From positions 434,001-498,000 of the forward strand of contig NZ_VORB01000001.1 in NCBI RefSeq assembly GCF_007995015.1: a DNA stretch of 64,000 nt. Reading direction: 5' to 3'. A program made the translations under genes and the position numbers. The notes under the pieces are model-generated. The model worked only from the letters and a program-made list of their open reading frames with translations. It did no database searches and was not told the DNA's origin. Numbering within the stretch: position 1 is the first letter of the stretch; every line of letters begins with the position of its first letter. Shown piece by piece: positions 43,501 to 54,500 of the stretch. This DNA comes from Luteibaculum oceani. GTDB taxonomy: Bacteria; Bacteroidota; Bacteroidia; Flavobacteriales_D; Luteibaculaceae.

Positions 43501-45971
43501 GTGGATATCAAACCACTTTTAACCAAATATCAGGAGGGGTTGAAACCGGTGGTCCTTTTGCAGGAGACTCTATAGTGGTGTCTCCGTCATCCTCAGGAAA
43601 TAATATAAATGCTGGTGTATACTTATTTACGGTAACAGATGCTTGCTTAAATTCTAAGCAGTTCCAGGTAACCGTAAGCGATCCAGTATTCGATCCTATC
43701 GTTGCGCAAATTCACTCTATAGAGGGGCCTGAGTGTCCTGGAAGTGATGATGCATCCTTTGCAACCAATTTGGCTGGAGGAAATGGCCAGTATTATGTAA
43801 CCCTGAGAGAAACTGGTGGATTAGAGCCCGTTATTAATGGTATACAAGATAGTCTTGTTGATGCGGGCAACTTCGTTGTAGAAGATCTTGAAGCGGGTGA
43901 GTACTTTATAGTGGTACAAGGCTTTTGTCTTGCTCCGGATACCGCTTTCATTGATACGATTGAGATCCTTGATCCAGTATTCGATCCAATAGAGCTTTCA
44001 GTGGAATTTGAAAACCCAAGTAGCGCTGGAGTAAACGACGGTAGTTTAACTGCAATGGTAGCCGACGGTGCTGCTCCGTACGAAATTTGGTTTGGCGAAG
44101 TAGCCGCCGATTCTGTTACGTTAATTGGATCTCCAATAGTAACCGTGGGAAGTCAGTTTACCATGAACTCTCTTTTTGCAGGTTTGTTTAAAATAGGTGT
44201 AAATGACAATTGTGGAGGCTCCGTAGGAGATTTCTTAGATTCTGCTTTTGTTCAATTAATATATCCACCTACTAACGATGATGTTTGCGATGCTATAAAC
44301 GTTGCTGTTGGTTCTTTCTATAATGGAGACAATACCGCTGCTACCGTTGAGGTAGGCGAGTTATCCAGTTTGGTAATTCCAACTAACGAAGACTGTGAAA
44401 GCACGGAAGGCTGGTGCCTGTCTGATGGTATTAATGCTTCGGTATGGCACAAGTTTACGGTACCAAGCTCAGGAGCCGTATTCATAAATCTTTATTCAGA
44501 TGATTTTGATGCACAGCTTGCCGTTTTCGAGGCGGTGGATTGTGGAGATTTTGACAGCTTCACCTTAGTAGCCGCTAATGACGATATCTCTGTTTCTGGA
44601 GGTAATACCGACTCTGAACTTCGTTTAGGTTGTTTAACTCCTGGTGAAGTTCTGTATGTTCTGGTGGACGCAAACCATATGGCAGGTGGAACGGAATTAG
44701 AAGGGTTATATAGCTTAACTATCGCCCCTGAAACAGGCGGAGCAATGGTAGTGTCCGGATTGGAGACCAATCCAAATACGGAAATCTCCAACGATGGTTC
44801 AATCGATGTGTCTGTTTCTGGAGGATTTGCCCCATATAGCTACAGTTGGGTAGACAACGGAATGGCAAGTACCGTAACAAGTCAGGATAGATTTAATTTA
44901 GATGAAGGAGAGTATAACGTTACGGTTACCGATGATTGTGGATTAACCGCATCTAAAACATTTACTCTGGTAAGAAATAGAATTTCTTACGATGATGCTT
45001 GTTCTGCTTTCCTATTACCAGTTGACAATACCAATAGGGTGTTCTCTAACGAAGGTGCTACGCTTCAAGTAGGTGAGTTAGCAATTCAGCCGCAAACAAA
45101 TGGTGGGTGTTATTCTGACACCGCTTGGTGTTCGGGTGATGGATTGGATGCAAGTATTTGGTTTAAATTCTATGCTCCAGCCTCTGGTAAAGCTATAATT
45201 GACCTATGTAACAATGGTAACAATGGATTTGATTCTCAATTGGCAGTATACAAGGCTACATCGTGCTCAAATTTTGCAACCTATCAATTAATAGCTGCAA
45301 ATGACGATGCAGATGGTTGTGCGCTTGGTTCTAAATTATCACTTAAAGACCTAGACCCATGTGCTGTATACATGATTCTTATCGATCCAGATGATAATGG
45401 AAGAGGTGATGTTGGAATTAAAATTTCAGATCCTGACAGAAGTATATATGCTGGTAAAGACGTAGTAAGAACCGCTTGTTTAGAAGAAAAACAAATCAAT
45501 CTTACCTCTTTGCTTGCTGGCAATGTTACACCAGGTGGAAGTTTTGCTGAAATAACCAGCAGCGGTCACTTATCTGGAAGCATCTTTGACATAACTGCTG
45601 CAGGAGTGGGTACTTATAAGTTTGAGTATACTGTTAGCTCCGATTGTTTTGGAGAATTTGCAGCAAAGGATAAGGCAGTAATCACTGTGAATGTGGTTAA
45701 GTGTACCGGCATCCAAGATCAAAATGCTGAGTTAGGCTTTACCCTTGCACCAAACCCTGCAGAGGAATTGGTTGAGGTAAGCATTGCCAATTCTGCTGGA
45801 ATTAAGGCTATAGAGATTACAGACTATACAGGTAAGAAATTAATGTGGTTGGATAAAGTTTTTCAAAATGGAACAACCCAGCATATAGATATTTCTGAGT
45901 TGCCTTCTGGAGTTTATCTGATTAAACTTCACGGCAACCTGTCTGGAGTGCAGAAGCTTATTAAGAAGTAA
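40572..45971 (+). CDS. Giant T9SS type A surface protein with PPC-like and SprB-like modules
   Basis: 1799 residues with a signal peptide (MKKLKLFLVGVFS..MMGQ). Five PPC-like beta domains occur at about 24-148, 157-297, 697-840, 1235-1385 and 1473-1620, each marked by 'N(D)NDxCDA', '(S)VW(F/Y)xF', 'xAxFx..C' and 'C(L)xPGxxYYxLVDG'. Between them are SprB-like repeats such as NDGSIDVSVSGGFAPYSYSW. The C-terminus (about 1720-1799) is a T9SS type A sorting domain: LAPNPAEE, ITDYTGK, LPSGVYLIKL. It is predicted to be exported by T9SS. It may bind ligands or surfaces; no catalytic residues were seen. Confidence 0.85.
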   Translation: MKKLKLFLVGVFSILLGGVMMGQQCSTRTSLGTFFDGTTYQSGVINLDPRTTGDDSIWFVFSVAEAGYLTVSSCDEQAAPNDTRLFLFDGNTCTNLNLVSTSDNACGLAALVNDKRVLPTKDYYLLWDNKSSASGLSFQFNIEFASETTFNSGIPVNDNICDASDIDVNDTLTGQSNEFASVQGATEYALGNLLSSKFEVDFNLLNTVWYSFQAPPSGVVGIEILNSDFNTQMALFEGTCTNIPGLQLVEAAESGLSNDFTKNIFCLNPGATYYIMVDGFGTEDGDFDIAVRSADLKMPYVVLIEPDTNGFYVCPNSDDLGLGFDLLVAADSSDIAPGSGGSPYDLWLDEVLAEYVDELSWELGTESGTGVDGYVSGLMPGTHTVTFTDICGDEFSGEFTFTPQQADPVDIELTSLTNPECIGGSGEIEFEISGGYLFHMGGITWEDDSVLLFIKKVPLSSNQSDLDGETAQPVTGPANYFSTQLTEGRYRLFASDACEMMDSVDFVIEDPEQSPFSVSLVSSTDPYCPGSGTGVITVSSEGGEMAAHSFQYYIADTVTTDEPDTLVYSLVAGPDESEYEMATQGWYQVIGFDGCTQKDTIYIQLRDPHLDPLSVAAVGVNPTSFTAQDGSVTITASGGQEDFKVTWFVDGSYVEELDNMLSIPQAPQGVYEVFVSDSCLGFGSFDTTIILLAPLANDNPCDAIVVSEGDVLTTFHNNGATTDTDEDNLSIPVDQDEGFNGWEETGIQSSVWFRFTAPQSGAAEIIVEGLPYIGNLSFDAQVAVFQVDDCSDFNTYSYLAANDDNDNSFNNINDSRLEVYCLTPGSTYYILVDGFAGIGEQGAFSLFIEEIELDELEADISSSDQTCNDGGMIEISDIDGGVFMSIPENYTYSVNFNNGDSIISDLKPWSPSIIFDDLAPGVYNVKIMDTCGVGIDTNITINPYNPNALMVSVSSESPTCVGDVDGAITIEYSDGAGGYQTTFNQISGGVETGGPFAGDSIVVSPSSSGNNINAGVYLFTVTDACLNSKQFQVTVSDPVFDPIVAQIHSIEGPECPGSDDASFATNLAGGNGQYYVTLRETGGLEPVINGIQDSLVDAGNFVVEDLEAGEYFIVVQGFCLAPDTAFIDTIEILDPVFDPIELSVEFENPSSAGVNDGSLTAMVADGAAPYEIWFGEVAADSVTLIGSPIVTVGSQFTMNSLFAGLFKIGVNDNCGGSVGDFLDSAFVQLIYPPTNDDVCDAINVAVGSFYNGDNTAATVEVGELSSLVIPTNEDCESTEGWCLSDGINASVWHKFTVPSSGAVFINLYSDDFDAQLAVFEAVDCGDFDSFTLVAANDDISVSGGNTDSELRLGCLTPGEVLYVLVDANHMAGGTELEGLYSLTIAPETGGAMVVSGLETNPNTEISNDGSIDVSVSGGFAPYSYSWVDNGMASTVTSQDRFNLDEGEYNVTVTDDCGLTASKTFTLVRNRISYDDACSAFLLPVDNTNRVFSNEGATLQVGELAIQPQTNGGCYSDTAWCSGDGLDASIWFKFYAPASGKAIIDLCNNGNNGFDSQLAVYKATSCSNFATYQLIAANDDADGCALGSKLSLKDLDPCAVYMILIDPDDNGRGDVGIKISDPDRSIYAGKDVVRTACLEEKQINLTSLLAGNVTPGGSFAEITSSGHLSGSIFDITAAGVGTYKFEYTVSSDCFGEFAAKDKAVITVNVVKCTGIQDQNAELGFTLAPNPAEELVEVSIANSAGIKAIEITDYTGKKLMWLDKVFQNGTTQHIDISELPSGVYLIKLHGNLSGVQKLIKK

Positions 45972-45995
45972 TAGCTAACTAAATAAATGCAAAAT

Positions 45996-46021
45996 AAAAG
46001 CGGGGTTTTCCCCGCTTTTTT
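45996..46021 (+). terminator. Rho-independent terminator
   Basis: AAAAGCGGGG, TTTT loop, CCCCGCTTTT and further T residues. It ends the 1799-residue gene; the next gene begins 12 bases later. Confidence 0.88.
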
Positions 46022-46032
46022 ATTTTAGGCAA

Positions 46033-46536
46033 ATGAATAAGGTCCTATTAAAACAGTGGATACAAGATCACCAATTAGATTTGAAGCCTCCAGTAGGTAA
46101 TAAGGTGATTGTGGATAACGAGGATATGCTGGTTATGGCCGTAGGTGGCCCGAATGCAAGACTTGATTATCACTACAACGAGACCCCAGAGTTTTTCTAT
46201 CAAATTAAAGGCGACCTGCATCTTCATTTGCAGGTGAATGGAGTGCATAAAGAGGTAATTCTCGGAGATGAAGAATTATTTCTCCTGGATGCAAGAGTTC
46301 CTCACTTACCTCAAAGATCTGCCGGCTCTATTGGATTGGTAATAGAGTTAAAAAGAAATGAAAATCAAAAGGATGGCCTTTTATGGTTCTGTCCGAAATG
46401 CAATTCCAAGGTTTACGAAGAATATTTTGGTTTAAAGGATATAGAAAAGGACTTTCATGCCGTTTTTAACAAGTTCTATAATAGCGAAGCGTTAAGAACT
46501 TGTAAGAATTGTGGTGCAGTTCATCCAAAGCCTTAA
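46033..46536 (+). CDS. 3-hydroxyanthranilate 3,4-dioxygenase
   Basis: A 167-residue cupin. Iron ligands are His47 and Glu53 (DYHYNETPEFFYQ) and His91 (VPHLPQR). Substrate-binding Arg residues are at 43 and 95. A second, rubredoxin-like metal site is formed by Cys120/Cys123 and Cys157/Cys160, as in the bacterial enzyme. It opens the ring of 3-hydroxyanthranilate to the precursor of quinolinate, in the kynurenine route to NAD or tryptophan breakdown. Other kynurenine genes are not in the window. Confidence 0.9.
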   Translation: MNKVLLKQWIQDHQLDLKPPVGNKVIVDNEDMLVMAVGGPNARLDYHYNETPEFFYQIKGDLHLHLQVNGVHKEVILGDEELFLLDARVPHLPQRSAGSIGLVIELKRNENQKDGLLWFCPKCNSKVYEEYFGLKDIEKDFHAVFNKFYNSEALRTCKNCGAVHPKP

Positions 46537-46555
46537 GTAGTTATTTTGGAATAGC

Positions 46556-46563
46556 TATTTTTG
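46556..46563 (+). promoter_or_regulatory. Promoter -7 box of the PurF-type gene
   Basis: TATTTTTG is a perfect TAnnTTTG match. It overlaps the in-frame TTG at 46561 and is 15 bases before ATG 46579, so the ATG is the likely start. No clear -33 TTG was found. Confidence 0.45.
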
Positions 46564-46578
46564 CAGCAAATTTCCATT

Positions 46579-48480
46579 ATGTCCGACGCGTTAAAGCACG
46601 AATGTGGTATCGCTCTTTTAAAGCTTAAAAAGCCACTCCAATTTTATTACGAAAAGTATGGTACCTCTTTCTATGGTCTCAATAAAATGTACCTGCTTAT
46701 GGAGAAGCAGCACAACCGCGGACAAGATGGAGCTGGATTGGCGAACATCAAGTTTGATATTAAACCAGGACACCGATACATCAGTAGAAAGCGATCTAAT
46801 CTTGCTCAGCCCATCAAGGATATATTCTCTTCTATTCAAGAGGAGTTTGCAGAGTTAGAGCGCACCGATCCAGATAAATTAAAGAATCCAAATTGGTTAA
46901 AGGAACACTTACCCTTTACTGGTGAGCTTTTCCTAGGTCACCTTCGCTATGGAACTTTCGGAAGAAATTCCATAGAATCTTGTCACCCCTTTTTAAGACA
47001 GAACAATTGGATGACTCGCAATTTGGTCTTGGCAGGAAACTTCAACCTAACCAACGTAGACGAGTTATTCGGAAAGTTATTGGAACTAGGTCAGCATCCA
47101 AAGGAGTATGCCGATACGGTAACAGTACTTGAGAAAATTGGGCACTTCCTAGACACCGAGAACGATAAACTTTTCGCTCAGTTTAAGGAAAAAGGACACT
47201 CTAATCAGGAAATTAGCCGTCTAATCGCCAACGAATTGGATGTAAAACGTATTCTTCACAAAGCTTCCGAGGATTTTGATGGTGGTTATGTAATGGCGGG
47301 ATTATTAGGGCATGGAGATGCTTTTGTATTAAGAGACCCAAACGGAATTAGACCTTGCCATTATTACGAGGACGATGAAATCGCTGTGGTTACTTCGGAG
47401 AGACCCGTTATCCAAACTGCCTTTAACGTTAAGTACGAAGACATCAAGGAGCTGGAGCCAGGATGTGCCATTATCCTCAAAAAGAAAGGTGACCTACAAG
47501 TTGAGCGAATCAATCCAGCTGGGGAAAAGAAATCCTGCTCATTCGAAAGAATTTATTTTTCAAGAGGTTCTGATAAAGAGATTTATGGCGAAAGAAAAAA
47601 GTTAGGAGAACTTCTAGCCGACCGTATTTTAAAAAGTGTAGATTTTGATGTAGACCACTCTGTATTTTCCTTTATTCCAAACACAGCGGAGATCGCCTTT
47701 TATGGAATGATAAAAGGTTTGGAAAACAAGGTTGTGGCAAATAATATCGAAAGATTATTAAAAAGTGGTTCGGATTTAAACAAAGATTTACTATTGAAGG
47801 AGCTTGCTCCCAAGGTAAGAATCGAAAAGGTAGCCATCAAAGACGCTAAGCTTAGAACCTTTATTTCATCGGACGAAGGAAGAAAAGACCTAGTATCTCA
47901 CGTATACGATATTACCTACAATTCCATACAGCCAGGTAAGGATAATTTGGTGGTAATAGATGACTCTATTGTAAGAGGTACCACTTTAAAGGAATCCATT
48001 CTTAGAATACTCGATCGACTTGAACCAAAGAAGATCGTAGTGGTTTCTAGCGCGCCAATGATCTGTTACCCAGATTGTTACGGGATTGACATGGCGCGAT
48101 TAGGTGATTTTGTTGCCTTCCAGGCAGCCGTAGAACTTCTAAAGGATAAGGGTCAGCATCACATTTTAGAGGAGACCTATAAACAGTGTTTAGAGGAGGT
48201 TCAATTACCGAAAGAGAAAGTTGTAAACCGCGTAAAACAAATTTATGCGCCTCATACTCAGGCTGAAATGGAAGCCAAGATCTCTGAAATATTAAAACCT
48301 ATTGGACAAAAATCGGAGGTAGAAATTATCTTCCAAAGTGTCGAAAAACTACACGAGGCTTGTCCAAATAGTAAAGGAGACTGGTATTTTACTGGAGATT
48401 ATCCAACTCCTGGAGGTAATAAAGTGGTAAACAGAGCCTTTATAAATTATTTTGAAGGAAATAACCAAAGAGCATACTAA
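46579..48480 (+). CDS. Amidophosphoribosyltransferase (PurF-type, long form)
   Basis: 633 residues from the ATG at 46579. The class II glutaminase starts with Cys9 in HECGIALL, so an 8-residue leader must be cleaved, as in propeptide-bearing PurF. FLGHLRYGT and GNFNLTN are active-site loops of the glutaminase. The phosphoribosyltransferase domain has VVIDDSIVRGTT, the PRPP loop. It is about 130 residues longer than E. coli PurF and has an insertion around NIERLLKSGSDLNKD. Bacteroidota often carry this long form beside a normal PurF, so its exact role is unsure. Confidence 0.85.
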   Translation: MSDALKHECGIALLKLKKPLQFYYEKYGTSFYGLNKMYLLMEKQHNRGQDGAGLANIKFDIKPGHRYISRKRSNLAQPIKDIFSSIQEEFAELERTDPDKLKNPNWLKEHLPFTGELFLGHLRYGTFGRNSIESCHPFLRQNNWMTRNLVLAGNFNLTNVDELFGKLLELGQHPKEYADTVTVLEKIGHFLDTENDKLFAQFKEKGHSNQEISRLIANELDVKRILHKASEDFDGGYVMAGLLGHGDAFVLRDPNGIRPCHYYEDDEIAVVTSERPVIQTAFNVKYEDIKELEPGCAIILKKKGDLQVERINPAGEKKSCSFERIYFSRGSDKEIYGERKKLGELLADRILKSVDFDVDHSVFSFIPNTAEIAFYGMIKGLENKVVANNIERLLKSGSDLNKDLLLKELAPKVRIEKVAIKDAKLRTFISSDEGRKDLVSHVYDITYNSIQPGKDNLVVIDDSIVRGTTLKESILRILDRLEPKKIVVVSSAPMICYPDCYGIDMARLGDFVAFQAAVELLKDKGQHHILEETYKQCLEEVQLPKEKVVNRVKQIYAPHTQAEMEAKISEILKPIGQKSEVEIIFQSVEKLHEACPNSKGDWYFTGDYPTPGGNKVVNRAFINYFEGNNQRAY

Positions 48481-48595
48481 GTATCAGCTTTTCGATATAT
48501 ACCCAATATTTTTTGTGGAAAACTTTATCCCCGTAGATTATGGGGAGAAATTTTAGTATTATTGTCACCGTTTCAAAGTGGGCAAAAGGCTAGCT

Positions 48596-51500
48596 ATGAG
48601 TAAAATATTCAACCTTATCACGGTCTGCGTGGCGTTTTTGGCATGGCAGATACAATCTTATGGACAAGCTCAACCAACAGGGGTTGGAGTGGGTACAGTG
48701 TTTCCAGTAGACTACGAGAATGTTCCAAACATCTATACAGATGCGGAAGGACCCAGTAATAACTACATCGACGGTGGAGATGAGAGTTTTGCTGAGTTCC
48801 AGCCTGTTGGTGTTGGTACTTTTGTTAGAGTTTCATTTACGGCTACTGATATAGAGCCAAATGATACCCTTTTCGTATATGAGGACAACACTAGAGCTCC
48901 AGGGAATCAAACAGACACTCTTAACAACAACTTAAGAGGAGCTCCAATAACCTTTACCGGTTCTGCAGCTTCAAACGGAAGAATTTCTTTTGTTTGGTTT
49001 GAAAGTGGTGGTGTTGCTGCCGCTGGGTGGGAAGCCAATGTAGATCTAGTAAATAGTGCTGGGACGCTTATCCCAAGTAACTACAACTGGATTGGTTTTG
49101 CAGAAGGTAACGATGAGGATTTCGTGTTCTCTCCAGGTATGTCAAACCAAGCTTACGTTTTCTGTGGATTCGACGCGTCGGTAAGATGGGTGATGGATGA
49201 CGACTTCTCTGCTAACGGGCAGACTTTTGAGTTTAAAGACCTTGGATCCTACAAGCAACGCCTCGATTCTGTGGTGGTTGACTGGGGTGATGGTTCTCCG
49301 CTTGATACATTTAATGTTGATGAAGTGGCTAACCGTTTACAGTACGATAATACTGGACAGTCTGAATTCAATACGCCTACTCATACTTATGCTGCCGTTG
49401 GAAGATATACTGTTAGATTAACGGGTATTGATGAGATAGGTGTTGCATCTCAAACGCAAACCATTGATATCATCGTTGAAGGAGATGAGCCTACCAATAA
49501 AGATGTAACTGAAGCGGATGTTTGTATAGGTGATCCAGCTACTCTTGTTTCTGATGTAGAGTGGATCGTATCCGATTACAACGCTAGAATTCTTACTCAG
49601 AGATGGGAAGGACCAAGTCCTAGCAACCCAACCGGGCCAGACGTGGTACTTAAAAATGGTTCACCTGGAGATAATTTCCTTAACATAAATCCGAGCGCAT
49701 ATCCGGCGCCAGCGGATGGTGGTCCAGCTTTCTTCGATTATACGTTCACACACTACGTTACTTTTGATAACGGATGTGGTGAAGTTGCTACGCCTGTGAG
49801 ATATAGAGTGTATAAATTGCCTAACGCGGGTGATGCTAATCCTAACGCAGATAATGAAGTTTGTGAGGATTTAGCTGATTTCGATTTAAATACTTTATTA
49901 GATCCAGCTTCTAATCCAGATCCAGATGGGGTTTGGACGGATAACGGTGGAAATGTAGTTCCTAATGGAATTGTTTCTCCAATGCCAGCTCCTGGTTCTT
50001 ATACTTATAAATACACGGTTTCTAATCCTGAGTGTCCTTCAGATCAAGATCAAGTTACACTTACCGTATTAAGAAAGCCTTATGCTGGTAAAAATGATGG
50101 TACAAGTATTTCCAATCCATTAAAACTTTGTGTTGATCAGCAAAACGTAGACTTATTTGCTTTATTAGATGGTGATCCATCTAGACCAACTCCAGATATT
50201 AATGGACAATGGCTTCTAGTTGAGTCTGGAACGGAAACAGCACTTAATAGCCCTCAAATCAATAGCTCTAGATTTTTAGATGCCTCTCAATTTAATGTTA
50301 ACCCACCTCAAGCTTCTAAGCTTTTCCAACTTTGTTACGAAGTAAAGGATGAAACAGGAGAGTGTTCTCCAACTAGAGAGTGCGTTTACGTTAGAATTTA
50401 CCCAGAGCCATACGTAGTTCCAACTACTGTTGATACTCAGGTTTGTGAGAACGATCCAATTATCGCAATGGATAACTTGGTAGATGATGCATTCCGTACT
50501 TCTGGAAACTGGGAGAATTACCAGTGGCCAGCAGGAGCTTCTAGAGTACAAAACCAAGCATTCTTCGAGCCTAACAAAGAAACGGTTGCGGGAACATACA
50601 AATTCCGTAAGTACTACAGAAACCCAGATAACCAAGGGAACGATATCTGTAGAATTGATTCTATTATCGTTACCGTTGAGTTTTTCTTAAAGCCTGAGGC
50701 AGGTCCAGATGCGAACTATAGTATTTGTCCTTCTGCACCAATTAATCTATACGATACTTTATTATCTGCTGCGGATACAGATGGAGATTTCTTCGGTCCA
50801 CTAGAGACTGTGGGAGATGTCCCGACTGCTAATCCAACTGCTTTCCAGTTTGATACTGATGGTGGAACGTTTACTTTCAACTATAGAGTAGAAGGTGACG
50901 GGCCTTGCCCTGATGATGCGGCGGTATTGACATTTAACGTTAGTCCGTTCAAGGACCCAGGAATGTCTAACAGCATTTTGGCTTGTACAGCTGATGGACC
51001 AAGAACATTGATTAACGAATTAAACGGAACTCCAGACAATGGAGGAACATGGTCACCAACCGTATTCCTTTCTGGAACTTCTGAAAATGCTAAGTTCAAC
51101 GCTTCAGCAGCAGGTGCGGGTACATTTACTTATACCTATACTTTCCCTAAAGATGGAGAGTGTCCAGCAGTTTCTTCACAATTACAAATTGAGGTTTACA
51201 ACGAACCTAAGTCGGGTGCAGATTTTGCCGAGACTATTTGTAACGTAGACATGAACAAAAAGCAGTACTTCTACAGCCTTTCTGATCAAATTTCAGGAAA
51301 TGCGAATGGTGCTGTTCATGGTGTAGCTCCAGCTACAGATGTAATGGAGGAATTCGGAGCACTAGAGTCGGTAGCTAACGCAGTTACAAACTCTAACACT
51401 GGATTGGTTAACGTTAAAAATCTTGGTGGAGGAACATATAACTTCTTCTACAGAACTTTCAATGCAGGTTGTGAGGCAGATACAGCGTTCTTTAAAATAA

Positions 51501-54500
51501 CTGTAAACCAAGTTGGTTTCGCAGGTAAGGATAGCCTATTTGTAAGATGTTCAACTGAGCCTGTTGTTAACATGAAAGATTACCTAGGGCCAGGAGCAAA
51601 CACTACTGGAATCTGGGAAGATACTGATGGTGCAGGTGGTTTAGTTGGTGCAACTTATAACGCTACTTTCGATCCTGCTAATGTTGAATTACAATCACCA
51701 GATACTGGATTCAGACATATTTATATTGTTGAGGTTCCAGAATGTCCAGATGATTCTGCAAACGTTGTTGCCTATGTTTCTAAGAAGTTAGAATCTGGGA
51801 CACCAAAAGGTGGTGATGATTCATTACTATATGCTTGTGAGGATGAAAATGCAGTAAACCTATTAAATGGTTTTGTGCCTAACTCTTTCGATGAGCCTCT
51901 AGGAAATCCAGGTCGTCCTCTATATGGAAGATGGAAATTGGTTAAGCCTAATGCAGGTTACCTAGTTCCTCAACAAGTTTTAGATGAAGTAAATAAAAGA
52001 GACAGATCTCGTTTCTTTACCGGTGCGGATTCTTCAGAGTTTGATGTAGAAGAGTTTGTAAAATACTGGGAAGGAACGGAAACTATTAACGGAAGCCGTC
52101 AGTATTCTGGTGGTGTTAACAACTTGTCTTTCTGGCAATGGTTGAAAACAGACCGTTTACTATACTTCGAATATACTGTAAGAGATACTTCTGCAGGAAA
52201 ACTAACTATCCCAACATATTATGAAGGAACTTCTACTGCTGTTCCTCGTGAAATTGGTTGTGGCAAGAGTTCGTCTGTTGTAATCGCTGCAGTGATGCCA
52301 GATTATGATAAGCGATTTACTTTAGAGGTAGATCCAGCAGGTCCTGGTGATATCACTGTATGTAACTCTATTACGGACTTAGATCTTAAGCAGTACTTCT
52401 CTGAATTGAGAAGAGATCCTGCTAAACTGGATATCAGAGATATATTCAACCCTAAGTTCGATACTATTGCTTTCGACGGAATCCCTGGTACTCCAGACCC
52501 AGTTACAGATGGTACTATCTATAACCAGAGTCCATCTCAGCCATACTTCTTGGATATTTCGAGATTGGCTCCAACTATGCCAAAACCTCCAGTTCCTAAC
52601 AATAAAAACCCATACAACGTAAGATTAAAACTTACGAGCGGTAAAGATAAGAACAACAAGTGTGGTGAGGCTAGAACTCAAGTTGGATTGAGAATTAACG
52701 TAGAGAAGATTCCTCAACCAGGTGGAGGTCCTGGACCAGGTCAAGATCCATTAACTGAGTACAGTATTTGTGAAGGTTCACCAACCTTTAACATGCACAC
52801 TCAAATTAGTGGAACTAAAGATCCATTCGATCCAAACCGTCACTTCTTTACTGCGGTAACATCTAATGCAAATGGTAGAATATTAGGTCAGAACTTCAGA
52901 ATGACTGGAGCGAACCCTAACCTATACATAGTTCGCTATAACATACCTACAGTAGCTTGTGTTAACCCAGTGGTAAGTAGTGTAAATGATCCAGGAAATA
53001 ACAATAATCCGAAGAACTTCTCTTCACTATTAGAGATTACTGTTACTTCTGGTCCAGATTTAGACGGATTTGATCAGCAGGTAAATGAGTTTGACGTTTG
53101 TTCCGATCCTGTAACTAACCTAGGAGATTTATTCCCACTAGGAAATAACATCGATCAAAGTGGAACCTTCACTATCCTAACAAATGGTTGTGGAGCTATC
53201 GATAACGCAAACAACTGGAACAACGCAGTTTATAACAGAGGTACTACTAATTGTTCTTCAGTACTTATAGAGTATGAGGTAAACAAAGGAGACTGTCCTC
53301 CTGCTACCCTTCAGATTCGTCTGAACATTACTCCAAAACCTTATCCTGGAGCTAATGCCAAAGACACTATCTGTTTAAATAACGGATTATACGATCTATA
53401 CGGATTATTAGCTAAGAATCAGATTCCTGGAAAAACCATTGATAGAAATGGAGTATTCAAAGGAAGAAAGGCTTCTACTAATGCTGGATTAAATTTCGGA
53501 GGATTCTTCGATCCTAATACTGCAGGTGTAGGACTACACACAATAGTTTACACCGTAGGTGATGGACAAATTTGTGAACTAGATTCTGCTGTACTTAATA
53601 TTAAGGTGAACAAGATAGAAAGAGCAGGTACCGATGGAAGCATTAACGCTTGTGCTGGTGCGCCAAAGCTTGATCTGTTTGACGGAATTAAAGGAAACTA
53701 CAGCCCAATTGGTTATTTCATTCCATGTAATCCAGACTTGGAGCAGTACATGGAAGGAAATAAAGATCAGATATTTAACCACGAGCGCTATAGAACGCTT
53801 GAGCCAGACCCACAATCACAAGTTTGTTTCAAGTATGTAATTGATGCACGTTGTTATAACGACACCGCTACGGTAACAGTTAACCTGTCTCCTGGTCCAA
53901 TTTCAGGTGGAGATACTACAGTATTCATTTGTGAGAAGTTATTCGAGTACAACTTATTCGATGCACTTGGAAATGAAAATGTAGATTGGCTTCCAGAAGG
54001 AACTTGGAGAGGTGTATCTGGAACTCCAGCACCGTCTTATGATGGGAACAATAGCGCTTTAATTTCACCTAAGGACTTGAACAGAGGTACTTACAAGTAT
54101 GACTATACTGTAGAGGCTGAATGTGCTGATACCGTGTTAACTAGTACTTCTAGAGTTACTGTGAAAATCGGTGACAACACTGCGGCTGGTAGAGATACTA
54201 CTATAGCAGTATGTTACAATGGAATTATCAACCTAGATGTGTTCTTCGGAACTAACGGCGCAGGAGTTTGGATTGATACCAATGGTATTGGAGGTCTTGT
54301 AGACGGAAACATGTTCGACCTTGGTCAAACTAACGATGGTGGAATTGGATCTACTTATGAGTATGCATATAGAGTTCCAGCTCTTTACGAGAACTGTGGA
54401 CCAACTGTAGCCTTCTTCACTGTAGATGTAAGAAGACAACCAAATGCAGGTAGAGATACCACGGTATTCTACTGTAACGTTGCTGGTCAAGAATTCCCAG

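Noticed and set aside
48578-48595. GTG start six codons upstream in the giant adhesin
   Set aside because: The ATG at 48596 already begins a typical signal peptide. The GTG remains possible but adds only MGKRLA.
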